From: Streptomyces alboniger
GTDB lineage: Bacteria; Actinomycetota; Actinomycetes; Streptomycetales; Streptomycetaceae
Direction of reading: 5' to 3'
NCBI RefSeq assembly: GCF_008704395.1
Contig: NZ_CP023695.1
Location: 6,076,001 to 6,140,000, forward strand
DNA length: 64,000 bases
Shown: positions 55,601 to 64,000 of the stretch, piece by piece
Numbering within the stretch: position 1 is the stretch's first letter
How the letters are laid out: each line of letters starts with the position of its first letter
Translations under genes and position numbers: made by a program
The notes under the pieces: generated by a model
What the model saw: only the letters and a program-made list of their open reading frames with translations
What the model was told of the DNA's origin: nothing
Database searches by the model: none

Positions 55601-58600
55601 AGGTCGAGGCGTACGGGTACGAGCAGCGTCTGCTCGGCTGTCCACGCGGTGTCGAGGAGGTGGAGGCCTTCCGTTTCGGTGAGGCCGTTGAGGCGGTGCC
55701 GGTCGGCGTCGGTGAGGTCGGCGGTCATACCGCTCGCCTGCTCCCAGGCGCCCCAGGCGAGTGAGGTGGCGGGCAGGCCGAGGGTGTGGCGGTGGTGGGC
55801 GAGTGCGTCGAGGAAGGTGTTGGCGGCGGCGTAGTTGGCTTGGCCGGGGTTGCCGAGGACGCCGGCGGCGGAGGAGAAGAGGACGAAGGCGGAGAGCCCG
55901 AGATCCCACGTGAGTTCGTGGAGGTTGAGGGCGGCATCGACCTTGGGACGCAGGACCGCGTCGAGTCGGTCAGGGGTGAGGGAGTTGATGACTCCGTCGT
56001 CCAGGACACCGGCGGTGTGGATGACGGCGGTGAGGGGGCGCGCGTCGTTGATCGAGTTGAGCAGGGCCTCCAGCGCGTCGCGGTCGGCGGCGTCGCAGGC
56101 GGCGATCTCCACGGTGTCCGCGCCGAGTTGGGCCAGTTCGGCGGCGAGCTGCGGGGCGCCTTCGGCGTCGAGTCCTCGGCGGCTGGTGAGGATGAGGTGG
56201 CGTGCGCCGTGTTCGGTGACGAGGTGGCGGGCGACGAGGGAGCCCAGAGCACCCGTGCCGCCGGTGATCAGGACGGTCCCGGACGGGGCCAGGCTGAGGT
56301 CCGCCGGGTCGGTGCCGGTGAGGGGCACCCGGGCCAGACGCGGCACGCGGACCGTGCCGTGACGGAGCGCGGCCTCGGGCTCGTCGGAGGCGATGACCGG
56401 CCACAGCGCGCCGAGTTCGGGCGACACTTCATCGGCGTCGATGAGGACGAACCGGTCGGGGTTCTCGGCCTGCGCGGAGCGTACGAGGCCCCAGACGGGA
56501 GCATTGGCCAGGTCGGTGACAGCATCCTCGGGACCGGCGGCGACGGCGCCGCGCGTGACGAAGACCAGGCGGGAGTCGGCGAACCGGTCTTCCGCCAGCC
56601 ACTCCTGAACCAGGGCCAGGGCCCGATGAGCGGCGAGGCGTGCGGCGTCCGCCGTACCTGTGCCCTCCTCGGCATCGAGGGGGACGAAGACGACCTCGGG
56701 GATCGTGTCGGCGGCGACGAGACCGGTCAGGTCCGCGAACAGAGGACCGTCCGTGAAGGAGGTCGCCCCACCCAGCACGGCGTAGGACTTGGACTCGGCG
56801 GCCGGCACCGACAGCTCCGTCCACTCCACGTGGAACAGGGACTCGGCGAAGTTTTCGGTGCCTGCGGTGAGTTGTTCGGTGGTGATGGCGCGGAGGACGA
56901 GGGAGTCCGCGGTGGCGACGGGGGTGCCGGTTTCGTCGGTTGCGGTGATGGATACGGCGTCGGTGCCGGTGGGGGTGAGTTTGACGCGGAGTACGGAGGC
57001 TCCGGTGGCGTGGAGGGCCACGCCGGTCCAGGCGAAGGGCAGGAGTGCGTGGTCGGTTGTTTCGGTGAAGTCGCCGAGGGCCACGGCGTGCAGGGCGGCG
57101 TCCAGGAGTGCGGGGTGCAGTCCGAAGCCGTCGGTGGAGGTGTCCTCGGGGAGGGCGACCTCGGCGTAGACGGCGTCGTCCAGCCGCCAGGCGGCACGCA
57201 GCCCCTGGAACACCGGCCCGTACGAAAGACCGACCGCCGCCAAGTCGGCGTAGAGGTTGTCGAGTTCCACGGCCTCGGCGCCCTTCGGCGGCCAGACCGA
57301 CAGCTCGGGCGAGGCGACCGGGGTGGTGTCGTTCAGCGAGCCGACCGCGTGAAGGATCCATGGAGTGTCGGGCTCGGCGTCGTCGCGGCGCGAATAGATG
57401 GCGACGGACCGGCGACCCCCCTCGTCGGCGGCCTCCACCGCGACGCGCAGCGCGACACCACCGTGCTCGGGGAGTACGAGCGGGGCCTGGAGCGTCAGCT
57501 CCTCCAGGGACCCGCAGCCGACCTGGTCACCGGCGTGGATGGCCAGCTCGACCAGTCCGGTGCCAGGGACGAGGACGGTGTCCATGACGGTGTGGTCGAC
57601 GAGCCAGGGGTGCGACTGGAGGGACAGCCGCCCCGCGAGAAGCACCTCGTCGGACTCCGGGATGGTCACGGCGGCGCCCAGCAGCGGATGCCCGGTCGTC
57701 CCGAGACCGAGGCTGGTCGCGTCGCCACCGGGGGCCGGCATGTCCAGCCAGTAGCGCTCGTGCTGGAAGGCGTAGGTCGGAAGTTCGACGCGCTGTGCGC
57801 CCCGGCCTGCGAAGACGCCGTCCCAGTCGAGATCCCGTCCGCGTATGTGGGCTTGGGTGACGGCCTGGGTGAAGGTGTCGGCTTCGGGGCGGTTCTTGCG
57901 GAGTACGGGCGTGAAGGCCGCGGTGTCGGTGTCGGTGAGGGTTTGCTGGGCCATGGCGGAGAGGGTGCCGTCGGGGCCCAGCTCGATGAAGGACGTGACG
58001 CCTTGTTCGGCGAGGAACGCGATGCCGTCTGCGAAGCGGACGGCCTGGCGGACGTGGCGGACCCAGTACTCGGTGGTGCAGAGGTCGTCGCCTGCGGCGA
58101 GCTGGCCGGTGAGGTTGGAGACGACCGGGATGCTCGGAGTCCCGTAGGACAGGCCCGCCGCGATGGTGCGGAACTCGTCCAGCATGGGTTCCATGCGGGG
58201 GGAGTGGAAGGCGTGGCTGACGCGGAGCTGGTGGACCTTGCGGCCCTGCTCGCGCCAGTGCTCCAGCACCTCGACTACGGCGGTCTCGTCGCCGGAAACC
58301 ACGACGGACGTGGGCCCGTTGATGGCGGCAATAGCGATCTCGGACTCGCGGCCTTCGAGCGTCTCCAGAACCTCAGCTTCGGTGGCCTGGATCGCGGCCA
58401 TGGCCCCACCGACGGGGAGCGCCTGCATGAGGCGACCGCGCGCGGCGACGAGCTTGGTCGCGTCGCCGAGGGTGAAGACACCGGAGACGTGCGCGGCGGC
58501 CAGTTCGCCCACGGAGTGTCCGACGAGGAAGTCAGGGGTCAGCCCCCACGCCTCCACCAGCCGGAAGAGCGCGACCTCGATCGCGAAGAGCGCAGCCTGC

Positions 58601-60501
58601 GTGTAGACGGTCTGGTCGATCAGACCGGCGTCCCCGCCGCTCGTGCCGAAGACGACGTCCTTCAGCGGACGCTCCAGCTGCCCCTCAAAGTGCGCACACA
58701 CCTCATCGAAGGCTGCGGCGAACACCGGATAGGTCTCATACAGCTCGCGGCCCATTCCGGTCCGCTGGCTGCCCTGCCCCGTGAACAGGAACGCCAGCTT
58801 GCCGCGCCGCACGCTCCCCGAGGTGACGGCACCGGACGGCTCGCCCGTAGCCAACGCCTGCACACCCGCGAGGAGTTCATTCACATCAGAACCCGTGATG
58901 ACGGCCCGGTGCTCGAACCGGGCCCGCGTCACGGCGAGGGAGTAGCCCACGTCCGCCGCACGCAGCTCGGAGTGCTCCCGTACGAACGAGTGCAGCCGCT
59001 CGGCCTGCGCCCGCAGTGCCCCCTCAGTCTTACCGGACAGCACCCACGGCACGACCCCACCAGCAACAGGAGCCTCGGGGGCCGCTTCGGTGTCGACGGT
59101 CGGCGCCTGCTCCAGCACCACATGGGCGTTCGTGCCACTGACGCCGAACGACGACACCGCGGCCCGTCGGGGTCGGCCGGTCTCCGGCCACTCCCGTGCC
59201 TCGGTCAGCAGAGACACCGCGCCCGCGGTCCAGTCGATCTTCGAGGAAGGAGCGTCCACGTGCAGGGTCTTCGGCATGACACCGGCGCGCAGCGCGAGGA
59301 TCATCTTGATGATGCCCGCGACACCGGCCGCCGCCTGCGTGTGACCGACGTTCGACTTGAAGGACCCCAGCCACAGGGGCTGCTCCGCGGAACGCTCCTT
59401 GCCGTAGGTGGCCAGCAGGGCCTGGGCCTCGATCGGGTCGCCCAGCCGTGTGCCCGTGCCGTGGGCCTCGACGACGTCCACATCGGCCGTCGACAGACCG
59501 GCGTTGGCGAGGGCCTGGCGGATGACACGCTGCTGGGAGGGCCCGTTGGGGGCGGTCAGGCCACTGCTCGCGCCGTCCTGGTTGACGGCCGAGCCGCGGA
59601 CGACCGCGAGCACCTTGTGGCCGTTGCGCTCCGCGTCCGAGAGCCGCTCCAGGAGCAGCATGCCGACGCCCTCGGAGAACCCCGTTCCGTCGGCCGCGTC
59701 GGCGAAGGCCTTGCAGCGGCCGTCGAGCGCGAGGCCCCGCTGGCGTGAGAACTCCAGGTACGTACCGGGAGTCGCCATCACGGTGGCGCCACCGGCCAGG
59801 GCGAGGGTGCAGTCGCCGTTGCGCAGCGCCTGGGCGGCCAGGTGCAGTGTCACGAGGGACGACGAGCACGCCGTGTCGACGGTCACGGCGGGGCCTTCGA
59901 GGCCCAGGGTGTAGGAGACGCGGCCGGAGGCGACGCTGCCGGAGCCGCCCGTGCCCAGGAAGCCCTCCAGGCCCTCGGGGATGCCCTCCTGCGCGGGAGA
60001 CGGCGTGTAGTCGGTGTTGTTCATCAGGCCCGCGAACACACCGGTCTTGCTGCCGTGCACCGACTCCGGGTCGATCCCGGCCCGCTCGAACGCCTCCCAG
60101 GAGGCTTCGAGCAGCAGCCGCTGCTGCGGGTCCATCGCCAGCGCCTCACGCGGCGAGATCCGGAAGAAGGTGGGGTCGAAGTCCCCGGCGCCTTCCAGGA
60201 ATCCACCGCGCGGCACCCGCTTCTCGCCGGTTCCGCCGGCCGCCTCCTCGTCCGCGAGCGACAGGGCGTCGAGATCCCACCCGCGATCGGCGGGGACCTC
60301 CGTGATGCCGTCCCGCCCCTCGGCGACCAGCTGCCACATCTCCTCGGGCGTGGTGATTCCGCCCGGGTAGCGGCAGGCCATGCCGATGACGGCGATCGGC
60401 TCGCGATCCTTGTCCTGCGCCTCCTGGAGGCGGCGCCGGGTATCGCGCAGGTCGGCCGTCGCCCGCTTGAGGTAGTCGACCAATTTTTCTTCGTTCGACA
60501 C
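49633..60501 (-). CDS. Type I PKS, two modules: (KS-AT-DH-KR-ACP)x2
   Basis: This protein of about 3,622 residues starts at a GTG (VSNEEKL) behind GGAGTGACC. Module 1 has KS C212, AT S663 (GHSVG, with HAFH: malonyl), DH H970, KR Y1557 and ACP S1723. Module 2 has KS C1955, AT S2407 (GHSVG, HAFH: malonyl), DH H2714, KR Y3330 and ACP S3500. Both KRs carry LDD (B-type), and no enoylreductase is present. A C-terminal tail of about 90 residues ([16 protein letters not shown] and on) should dock to the terminal-module protein. Long stretches of the two modules are almost identical. Each cycle should add a two-carbon unit with a double bond. Confidence 0.95.
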   Translation of the reverse strand: MSNEEKLVDYLKRATADLRDTRRRLQEAQDKDREPIAVIGMACRYPGGITTPEEMWQLVAEGRDGITEVPADRGWDLDALSLADEEAAGGTGEKRVPRGGFLEGAGDFDPTFFRISPREALAMDPQQRLLLEASWEAFERAGIDPESVHGSKTGVFAGLMNNTDYTPSPAQEGIPEGLEGFLGTGGSGSVASGRVSYTLGLEGPAVTVDTACSSSLVTLHLAAQALRNGDCTLALAGGATVMATPGTYLEFSRQRGLALDGRCKAFADAADGTGFSEGVGMLLLERLSDAERNGHKVLAVVRGSAVNQDGASSGLTAPNGPSQQRVIRQALANAGLSTADVDVVEAHGTGTRLGDPIEAQALLATYGKERSAEQPLWLGSFKSNVGHTQAAAGVAGIIKMILALRAGVMPKTLHVDAPSSKIDWTAGAVSLLTEAREWPETGRPRRAAVSSFGVSGTNAHVVLEQAPTVDTEAAPEAPVAGGVVPWVLSGKTEGALRAQAERLHSFVREHSELRAADVGYSLAVTRARFEHRAVITGSDVNELLAGVQALATGEPSGAVTSGSVRRGKLAFLFTGQGSQRTGMGRELYETYPVFAAAFDEVCAHFEGQLERPLKDVVFGTSGGDAGLIDQTVYTQAALFAIEVALFRLVEAWGLTPDFLVGHSVGELAAAHVSGVFTLGDATKLVAARGRLMQALPVGGAMAAIQATEAEVLETLEGRESEIAIAAINGPTSVVVSGDETAVVEVLEHWREQGRKVHQLRVSHAFHSPRMEPMLDEFRTIAAGLSYGTPSIPVVSNLTGQLAAGDDLCTTEYWVRHVRQAVRFADGIAFLAEQGVTSFIELGPDGTLSAMAQQTLTDTDTAAFTPVLRKNRPEADTFTQAVTQAHIRGRDLDWDGVFAGRGAQRVELPTYAFQHERYWLDMPAPGGDATSLGLGTTGHPLLGAAVTIPESDEVLLAGRLSLQSHPWLVDHTVMDTVLVPGTGLVELAIHAGDQVGCGSLEELTLQAPLVLPEHGGVALRVAVEAADEGGRRSVAIYSRRDDAEPDTPWILHAVGSLNDTTPVASPELSVWPPKGAEAVELDNLYADLAAVGLSYGPVFQGLRAAWRLDDAVYAEVALPEDTSTDGFGLHPALLDAALHAVALGDFTETTDHALLPFAWTGVALHATGASVLRVKLTPTGTDAVSITATDETGTPVATADSLVLRAITTEQLTAGTENFAESLFHVEWTELSVPAAESKSYAVLGGATSFTDGPLFADLTGLVAADTIPEVVFVPLDAEEGTGTADAARLAAHRALALVQEWLAEDRFADSRLVFVTRGAVAAGPEDAVTDLANAPVWGLVRSAQAENPDRFVLIDADEVSPELGALWPVIASDEPEAALRHGTVRVPRLARVPLTGTDPADLSLAPSGTVLITGGTGALGSLVARHLVTEHGARHLILTSRRGLDAEGAPQLAAELAQLGADTVEIAACDAADRDALEALLNSINDARPLTAVIHTAGVLDDGVINSLTPDRLDAVLRPKVDAALNLHELTWDLGLSAFVLFSSAAGVLGNPGQANYAAANTFLDALAHHRHTLGLPATSLAWGAWEQASGMTADLTDADRHRLNGLTETEGLHLLDTAWTAEQTLLVPVRLDLAAVRAQATSTGVPPLLRGLVRAPNRRSARTGVPGAARGEWAKQLVAHAPSERHAFALGLVRARVAAVLSYPDAESVDPEKAFKEFGFDSLTAVEFRNQLGTAVGLRLPATLVFDHPNATAVADFLVAELTDTHAVIEAAASTGASADDEPIAIVGMACRYPGGITTPEEMWRFLLDGGDGITPFPTDRGWDLERVFGEDPELDGESYALEGGFLRGAGDFDPAFFGISPREAVAMDPQQRLLLEASWEALERAGIDPASVRGSSTGIFAGVMYHNYASRPTEIPEGVEGFLGTGGSSSVISGRVSYTFGFEGPAVTVDTACSSSLVALHLAAQSLRRGECSLALAGGVTVMPTPDTFSSFALQRGLALNGRCKPFAGAADGTGWSEGVGMLLVERLSDAKRNGHQVLAVVRGSAVNQDGASNGLTAPNGPSQQRVIRQALANANLSTTDVDVVEAHGTGTRLGDPIEAQALLATYGQDREGSEPLWLGSIKSNLGHTQAAAGVAGIIKMVLALRNGVMPKTLHVDEPSPHVDWSAGDVALLTQAQQWPETGRPRRAAVSSFGISGTNAHVVIEQFAAEAEPVPSTAPGAVGGVVPWVLSGKTEGALRAQAERLYSFLRNNSELRAADVGYSLAVTRARFEHRAVITGSDVHELLAGVQALAAGEPSGAVTSGSVRRGKLAFLFTGQGSQRAGMGRELYETYPVFAAAFDEVCAHFDGQLERPLKDVVFGTDSGDAGLIDQTVYTQAALFAIEVALFRLVEAWGLTPDFLVGHSVGELAAAHVSGVFTLEDAAKLVAARGRLMQALPAGGAMAAIQATEAEVLETIEGRESEIAIAAINGPTSVVVSGDETAVVEVLEHWREQGRKVHQLRVSHAFHSPRMEPMLEEFRTIAAGLSYGTPSIPVVSNLTGQLAAGDDLCTTEYWVRHVRQAVRFADGITHLSEQGVTTFIELGPDGTLSAMAQQTLTDTEEAHFTPVLRKNRPETETLTQAIGTAHIHGAELDWNGVFAGHDAHRVDLPTYAFQHQHYWLQPLSTTGDASGLGQSATSHPLLGATIALPDSDGVLLTGRLSLQSHPWLADHAVMDTVLVPGTGLVELAIHAGDQVGCGQVEELTLEAPLVLPERGGIALRVTAGAAEENGLRQVGIYSRPDEADAAEPWTRHASGLLAENTPGTSAGLPVWPPKGAEPLDTEGLYADLMGAGLAYGPVFQGLRAAWRLGTDVYAEVALPESTATSGYGLHPALLDAALHAVALGDFVGAPGEGQPESGPWLPFAWNGVSLHATGASALRVRLSPAGAAGAAGSGGANAVSLTVADETGAHVASVESLTLRALAAEQLTGGREATHDALFRVDWTGLTTPAADPTAPALSCAVVGADDGLQRLLKGSGVDAVTVMDLAELAGSETVPEVVLAAVPASEGTDTGTAAHRAAHHALSLVQEWLAEDRFAESRLVFVTRGAVATGPDDTVRDLANATVWGLVRAAQAENPDRLVLLDLDEATSELTPLWSLLGSDEPEAVLRDGALRVPRLAREPITGTDTDQTTPALDPAGTVLITGGTGALGSLVARHLVTEHGARHLILTSRRGLDAEGAPQLAAELTELGADTVEIAACDAADRGSLETLLDSVDDTRPLTAVIHTAGVLDDGVINSLTPERLDTVLRPKADAALNLHELTRELNLSAFVLFSSAAGVLGNPGQANYAAANTFLDALAHHRHTLGLPATSLAWGAWEQTGGMTADLGGTNADRMNRGGMTGLTHAEGLHLLDAAWATEQALLVPMHLDLAAVRAQATSTGVPPLLRGLVRAPNRRTAQATSPAESETLTQRLAGLSREERRAALLDLVRQQAASVLGFASVSEVPADRAFRELGFDSLTGVELRNQLGKATGLRPPATLVFDYPNPVELAEYLLGALPDGDGAGRSVHDELDALESLLSSLDPDGGERVRISTRLQTLLARLGEGRGDEVAETESVADAIDSASDDEMFQFIGREFGIS

Positions 60502-60539
60502 TGAGGTCACTCCACTGTGAGGGCTACGACGTGCGGGTT

Positions 60540-63500
60540 TCAGGACTGGCCAAGTTCGTTGTCGAGCAGGTCGAACAACTCGTCTGCTGTCGCCGACTCC
60601 AGCGCGTCGTCCGGTGCCGCGCCGTTCGTTTCGGTCTGGGCGTCGGTCCACTTCGACATCACGGCCCGCAGTCGGGCGGTGATCGCGGAACGCTCGTCGG
60701 CGCCGCCGCCGATCTCCGCGAGCAGCGATTCGAGCTTGTCCAGCTCGGAGTGGACGGACAGCGCGGATGCGCCCGTCTCCGTGCCGAGTTCCGCCCCGAG
60801 GTAGTCGGCCACGGTGGCCGGGGCCGGGTAGTCGAAGATCAGCGTGGCCGGCAGCCGGAGCCCGGTCGCCTTGCCGAGCTGGTTGCGCAGTTCGACGGCC
60901 GTCAGCGAGTCGACACCCAGCTCCAGGAAGCCGCGCTTCGGGTCGATGTCATCGGGTCCCGCGAAACTGAGGACGGCTGCCGTCCGCGTACGGACGAGGT
61001 CGAGCAGCAGCTCCGCGCGCTTCTCCGCGGTGAGGCCGGCAAGACGCTCCGTGAACGCCTGCGACTCGACGACCGCGGTGGCCTGGCGCGCGCTGCGACG
61101 GCCGGGCGTACGGACGAGTCCGCGGAGCAGCGGCGGTACGCCGGTCGAGGTGGCCTGGGCGCGTACGGCGGCCAGGTCGAGATGCATGGGCACGAGGAAC
61201 GGCTGGTGCTGACGCCATGTGGCGTCGAGGAGGTGGAGGCCTTCCGCCTCGGTGAGGCCGTTGAGGCGGTGCCGGTCGGCGTCGGTGAGGTCGGCGGTCA
61301 TGCCGCTCGCCTGTTCCCAGGCGCCCCAGGCGAGGGAGGTGGCGGGCAGTCCCTGGGTGTGGCGGTGGTGGGCGAGGGCGTCGAGGAAGGTGTTGGCGGC
61401 GGCGTAGTTGGCTTGGCCGGGGTTGCCGAGGACGCCGGCGGCGGAGGAGAAGAGGACGAAGGCGGAGAGGTTCAGTTCGCGTGTGAGTTCGTGGAGGTTG
61501 AGGGCGGCGTCCGCCTTGGGCCGCAGGACGGTGTCGAGGCGTTCGGAGGTGAGGGAGTTGATGACTCCGTCGTCCAGGACACCGGCCGTGTGGATGACGG
61601 CGGTCAGCGGACGCTCGTGGTCGATGGACTTGAGCAGCGTTTCGAGGATGTTGCGGTCGGCGGCGTCACAGGCGGCGATCTCTACGGTGTCCGCGCCGAG
61701 TTCGGCCAGCTCGGTGGCCAGTTGCGGGGCGCCTTCGGCGTCGAGTCCTCGGCGGCTGGTGAGCAGCAGGTGCCGTGCGCCGTGTTCGGTGACGAGGTGG
61801 CGGGCGACGAGCGATCCGAGGGCGCCGGTGCCGCCGGTGATGAGGACGGTCCCGGCCGGGTCCAGGCGGAAGTCCGCCGGATCGCCGTCGACGACAGGCA
61901 CGCGGGCCAGCCGCGGCACGAGCACGGAGTCACCGCGCAGCGCTGCCTCCGGCTCACCGGTCGATGCCACCGAGGCGAGCCTGTCCCAGGCGTCGTGCGA
62001 CGCGTCATCGGTGTCGATGAGGACGAACCGGTCGGGGTTCTCGGCCTGTGCGGACCGTACGAGGCCCCAGACGGGAGCGTTGGCCAGGTCGGTGACAGCG
62101 TCGCCGGGACCGGCGGCGACGGCACCGCGCGTGACGAAGACCAGGCGGGAGTCCGCGAGGCGGTCCTCGGCCAGCCAGTCCTGCACGAGGGCCAGCGTCC
62201 GGTGAGCGGCGAGGTGTGCGGCATCAGCCGTGTCCATGCCCTCATCGGCTGCGGCCGACTCCACGAGGACGACGTCCGGCACGGGCGTACCGGATGCGAC
62301 GGCCTCCGCGAGGACGTCGAGGCCCGCATACGTCGCGGACTCCGGGGCGCCGGACGGCAGCCCGGCATCGGTGCCGATCACGGCCAGGTCCCTGTGCACG
62401 GGAGCGGGGACGGAGATGCCCGTCCAGTCCACCTCGAACAGCGACTCGTGGAAGGCGTGCCGGTCGGTGGCGAGCTGCGCGGAGTCCACCGGCCGCAGCA
62501 TCAGCGACTCCACGGCCGCGACAGACGCACCGCTGCCGTCGACCGCGCTGATCGACACGGCGTTGGTGCCGGCTGCCGAGAGCTTGACGCGGAGCGCGGA
62601 GGCACCGGTGGCGTGGAGGGACACACCGCTCCAGGCGAACGGCAGAAGTGCCTCGTCCGACGCTTCGGTGAAGTCACCCAGAGAGACGGCGTGCAGCACG
62701 GCGTCGAGGAGCGCGGGGTGCAGTCCGTAACCGTCGGTCTCGGTGCCCTCGGGGAGCGTGACCTCGGCGTAGATGTCGGTGCCGACCCGCCAGGCGGCGC
62801 GCAGGCCCTGGCAGACCGGGCCGTAGGTGAGGCCGACACTCGCCAGACCCTCGTACAGCCCGTCGAGTTCGAGGGCGTCGGCACCCTCGGGCGGCCAGAC
62901 CGACAGGTCGGCGCCGCCGTAGGAACCTTCCTCGGACAGGAGCCCGGTGGCGTGGGACGTCCACGGCGTCTCCGCCTCGGCGTCGTCGAGCCGTGAGTGG
63001 ACGGTGACGCGGCGGTGCCCCTCGTCGTCGGCGGCGGCCACGGTCACGCGCAGGGCGATACCGCCCTGCCGCGGGAGTACGAGCGGGGCCTGGAGCGTCA
63101 GCTCCTCCAGGGACCCGCAGCCGACCTGGTCACCGGCGTGGATGGCCAGCTCGACCAGCGCGGTGCCGGGAAGGAGGACGGTGTCCATGACGGCGTGGTC
63201 GGCGAGCCAGGGGTGCGACTGGAGGGAGAGCCGGCCGGTGAGCAGGACGCTGTCGGAGTCGGGGAGAGCGATGGTGGCGCCGAGCAGCGGGTGCCCGGTG
63301 GTGCCGAGCCCGAGACTGGTGGCGTCACCGGACGAGGCCGTCGCGTGGAGCCAGTAGTGCTGGTGCTGGAAGGCGTAGGTGGGCAGGTCGACGCGGCGCG
63401 CGTTGTGCCCCGCGAAGACGCCGTCCCAGTTCAGCTTCTGCCCGTGAATGTGGGCTTGGGTGATGGCCTGGGTGAGGGTTTCGGCCTCCGGGCGTTTCTT

Positions 63501-64000
63501 TCGGAGTACGGGGGTGAAGACCGCTTCTTCGCTGTCGGACGCGATTTCCTGGGCGAGGGCGGAGAGGGTTCCGTCGGGGCCCAGCTCGATGTATGACGTG
63601 ACGCCTTGCTCGGCGAGGAACGTGATGCCGTCGGCGAAGCGGACGGCCTGGCGGACGTGGCGGACCCAGTAGTCGGGTGAGCTGATGTCTTCGGGGGTGG
63701 CGAGCTGGCCGGTGAGGTTGGAGACGACCGGGATGCTCGGAGTCCCGTAGGACAGGCCCGCCGCGATGGTGCGGAATTCGTCCAGCATGGGTTCCATGCG
63801 GGGGGAGTGGAAGGCGTGGCTGACGCGGAGCTGGTGGACCTTGCGGCCCTGTTCGCGCCAGTGCTCCAGTACCTCGACTACGGCGGTGTCGTCGCCGGAA
63901 ACCACGACCGAGGTAGGCCCGTTGATGGCGGCGATGGCAATCTCGGACTCGCGGCCCTCGATTGTCTCCAGAACCTCAGCTTCGGTGGCCTGGATCGCAG
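60540..64000 (-). CDS. Type I PKS (partial): AT-DH-KR-ACP end of a module
   Basis: Only the C-terminal 1,153 codons are inside the window; the gene continues beyond 64000. Visible parts are the AT C-terminal half with HAFH near 63808 (malonyl), the DH with its His at 63195-63197 ([10 protein letters not shown]), the KR with its Tyr at 61404-61406 and an LDD motif, and the ACP Ser at 60906-60908 (GVDSLTAVE). These are followed by a docking tail of about 90 residues ([16 protein letters not shown] onward). It is 38 bp upstream of the bimodular gene and, by collinearity, hands its chain to that protein. Parts are nearly identical to the bimodular gene. Confidence 0.94.
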   Translation of the reverse strand, partial: AIQATEAEVLETIEGRESEIAIAAINGPTSVVVSGDDTAVVEVLEHWREQGRKVHQLRVSHAFHSPRMEPMLDEFRTIAAGLSYGTPSIPVVSNLTGQLATPEDISSPDYWVRHVRQAVRFADGITFLAEQGVTSYIELGPDGTLSALAQEIASDSEEAVFTPVLRKKRPEAETLTQAITQAHIHGQKLNWDGVFAGHNARRVDLPTYAFQHQHYWLHATASSGDATSLGLGTTGHPLLGATIALPDSDSVLLTGRLSLQSHPWLADHAVMDTVLLPGTALVELAIHAGDQVGCGSLEELTLQAPLVLPRQGGIALRVTVAAADDEGHRRVTVHSRLDDAEAETPWTSHATGLLSEEGSYGGADLSVWPPEGADALELDGLYEGLASVGLTYGPVCQGLRAAWRVGTDIYAEVTLPEGTETDGYGLHPALLDAVLHAVSLGDFTEASDEALLPFAWSGVSLHATGASALRVKLSAAGTNAVSISAVDGSGASVAAVESLMLRPVDSAQLATDRHAFHESLFEVDWTGISVPAPVHRDLAVIGTDAGLPSGAPESATYAGLDVLAEAVASGTPVPDVVLVESAAADEGMDTADAAHLAAHRTLALVQDWLAEDRLADSRLVFVTRGAVAAGPGDAVTDLANAPVWGLVRSAQAENPDRFVLIDTDDASHDAWDRLASVASTGEPEAALRGDSVLVPRLARVPVVDGDPADFRLDPAGTVLITGGTGALGSLVARHLVTEHGARHLLLTSRRGLDAEGAPQLATELAELGADTVEIAACDAADRNILETLLKSIDHERPLTAVIHTAGVLDDGVINSLTSERLDTVLRPKADAALNLHELTRELNLSAFVLFSSAAGVLGNPGQANYAAANTFLDALAHHRHTQGLPATSLAWGAWEQASGMTADLTDADRHRLNGLTEAEGLHLLDATWRQHQPFLVPMHLDLAAVRAQATSTGVPPLLRGLVRTPGRRSARQATAVVESQAFTERLAGLTAEKRAELLLDLVRTRTAAVLSFAGPDDIDPKRGFLELGVDSLTAVELRNQLGKATGLRLPATLIFDYPAPATVADYLGAELGTETGASALSVHSELDKLESLLAEIGGGADERSAITARLRAVMSKWTDAQTETNGAAPDDALESATADELFDLLDNELGQS

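Noticed and set aside
55786..59748. Very long plus-strand open frame (1,320 codons) opposite the bimodular PKS gene
   Set aside because: It is an antisense shadow created by GC-biased codons; composition is Gly/Arg/Val-rich without domains, and the minus strand has clear PKS motifs throughout.
43244..64000. Enoylreductase domains in the PKS modules
   Set aside because: The DH-to-KR spacing and lack of a medium-chain dehydrogenase NADPH motif leave no room for an ER in any visible module.

Overview
The window looks like a chromosome segment of a Streptomyces or close relative. GC is very high, reading frames show third-position G/C bias, there are large LuxR-type LAL regulators, and the rare leucine codon TTA sits in specific genes, as expected where the bldA tRNA matters. 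It is an accessory region: a defence locus followed by several biosynthetic blocks that run into a modular polyketide synthase (PKS) at the right edge.

Layout. (1) 1-6651: 3' part of a type I restriction subunit (hsdR) and a convergent AAA-ATPase/subtilase pair of IetAS type. (2) 7531-11444, minus: ornithine/lysine N-monooxygenase and a PaiB-fold protein resembling the KtzI/KtzT enzymes that make the N-N bond of piperazic acid. They are followed by a sarcosine-oxidase-like flavoenzyme, a SLOG/DprA-like protein and a tautomerase. (3) 11964-17190, plus: a short LuxR regulator, three 19-bp iterons, a Rieske dioxygenase (alpha and beta), a carboxymuconolactone-decarboxylase-like protein, a Cys-rich unknown and a class II DAHP synthase. 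(4) 27759-17447, minus: ten tightly packed, mostly overlapping genes (P-loop kinase, GH3 adenylating enzyme, two methyltransferases, FAD monooxygenase, three proteins of unknown or unusual type, alpha/beta hydrolase, P450). This looks like an uncharacterised small-molecule pathway. (5) 28244-31971: a decayed murJ remnant, then a histidine kinase with two tiny membrane proteins and a divergent response regulator. (6) 32318-64000: type II thioesterase, two LAL regulators, a metallophosphoesterase and a phosphopantetheinyl transferase on plus; a glycosyltransferase, a membrane protein and three PKS genes on minus.

How it works together. The PKS genes are transcribed right to left. The edge-truncated gene supplies at least one module, the 3,622-residue protein two, and the last protein the final module plus thioesterase. 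All four visible modules are KS-AT-DH-KR-ACP without enoylreductase, so the carboxyl end of the product should be a conjugated tetraene. The first three visible ATs carry malonyl signatures and the last does not. The phosphopantetheinyl transferase would activate the carrier proteins, the type II thioesterase would clear stalled chains, and the LAL proteins probably activate transcription.

Whether blocks 2-4 belong to the same product as the PKS cannot be decided here, because no NRPS module is visible to use piperazate. In-frame TTA codons occur in a ktzI-like gene, the small LuxR gene, the Rieske and DAHP genes, four genes of the ten-gene operon and one LAL gene. That suggests shared developmental control.
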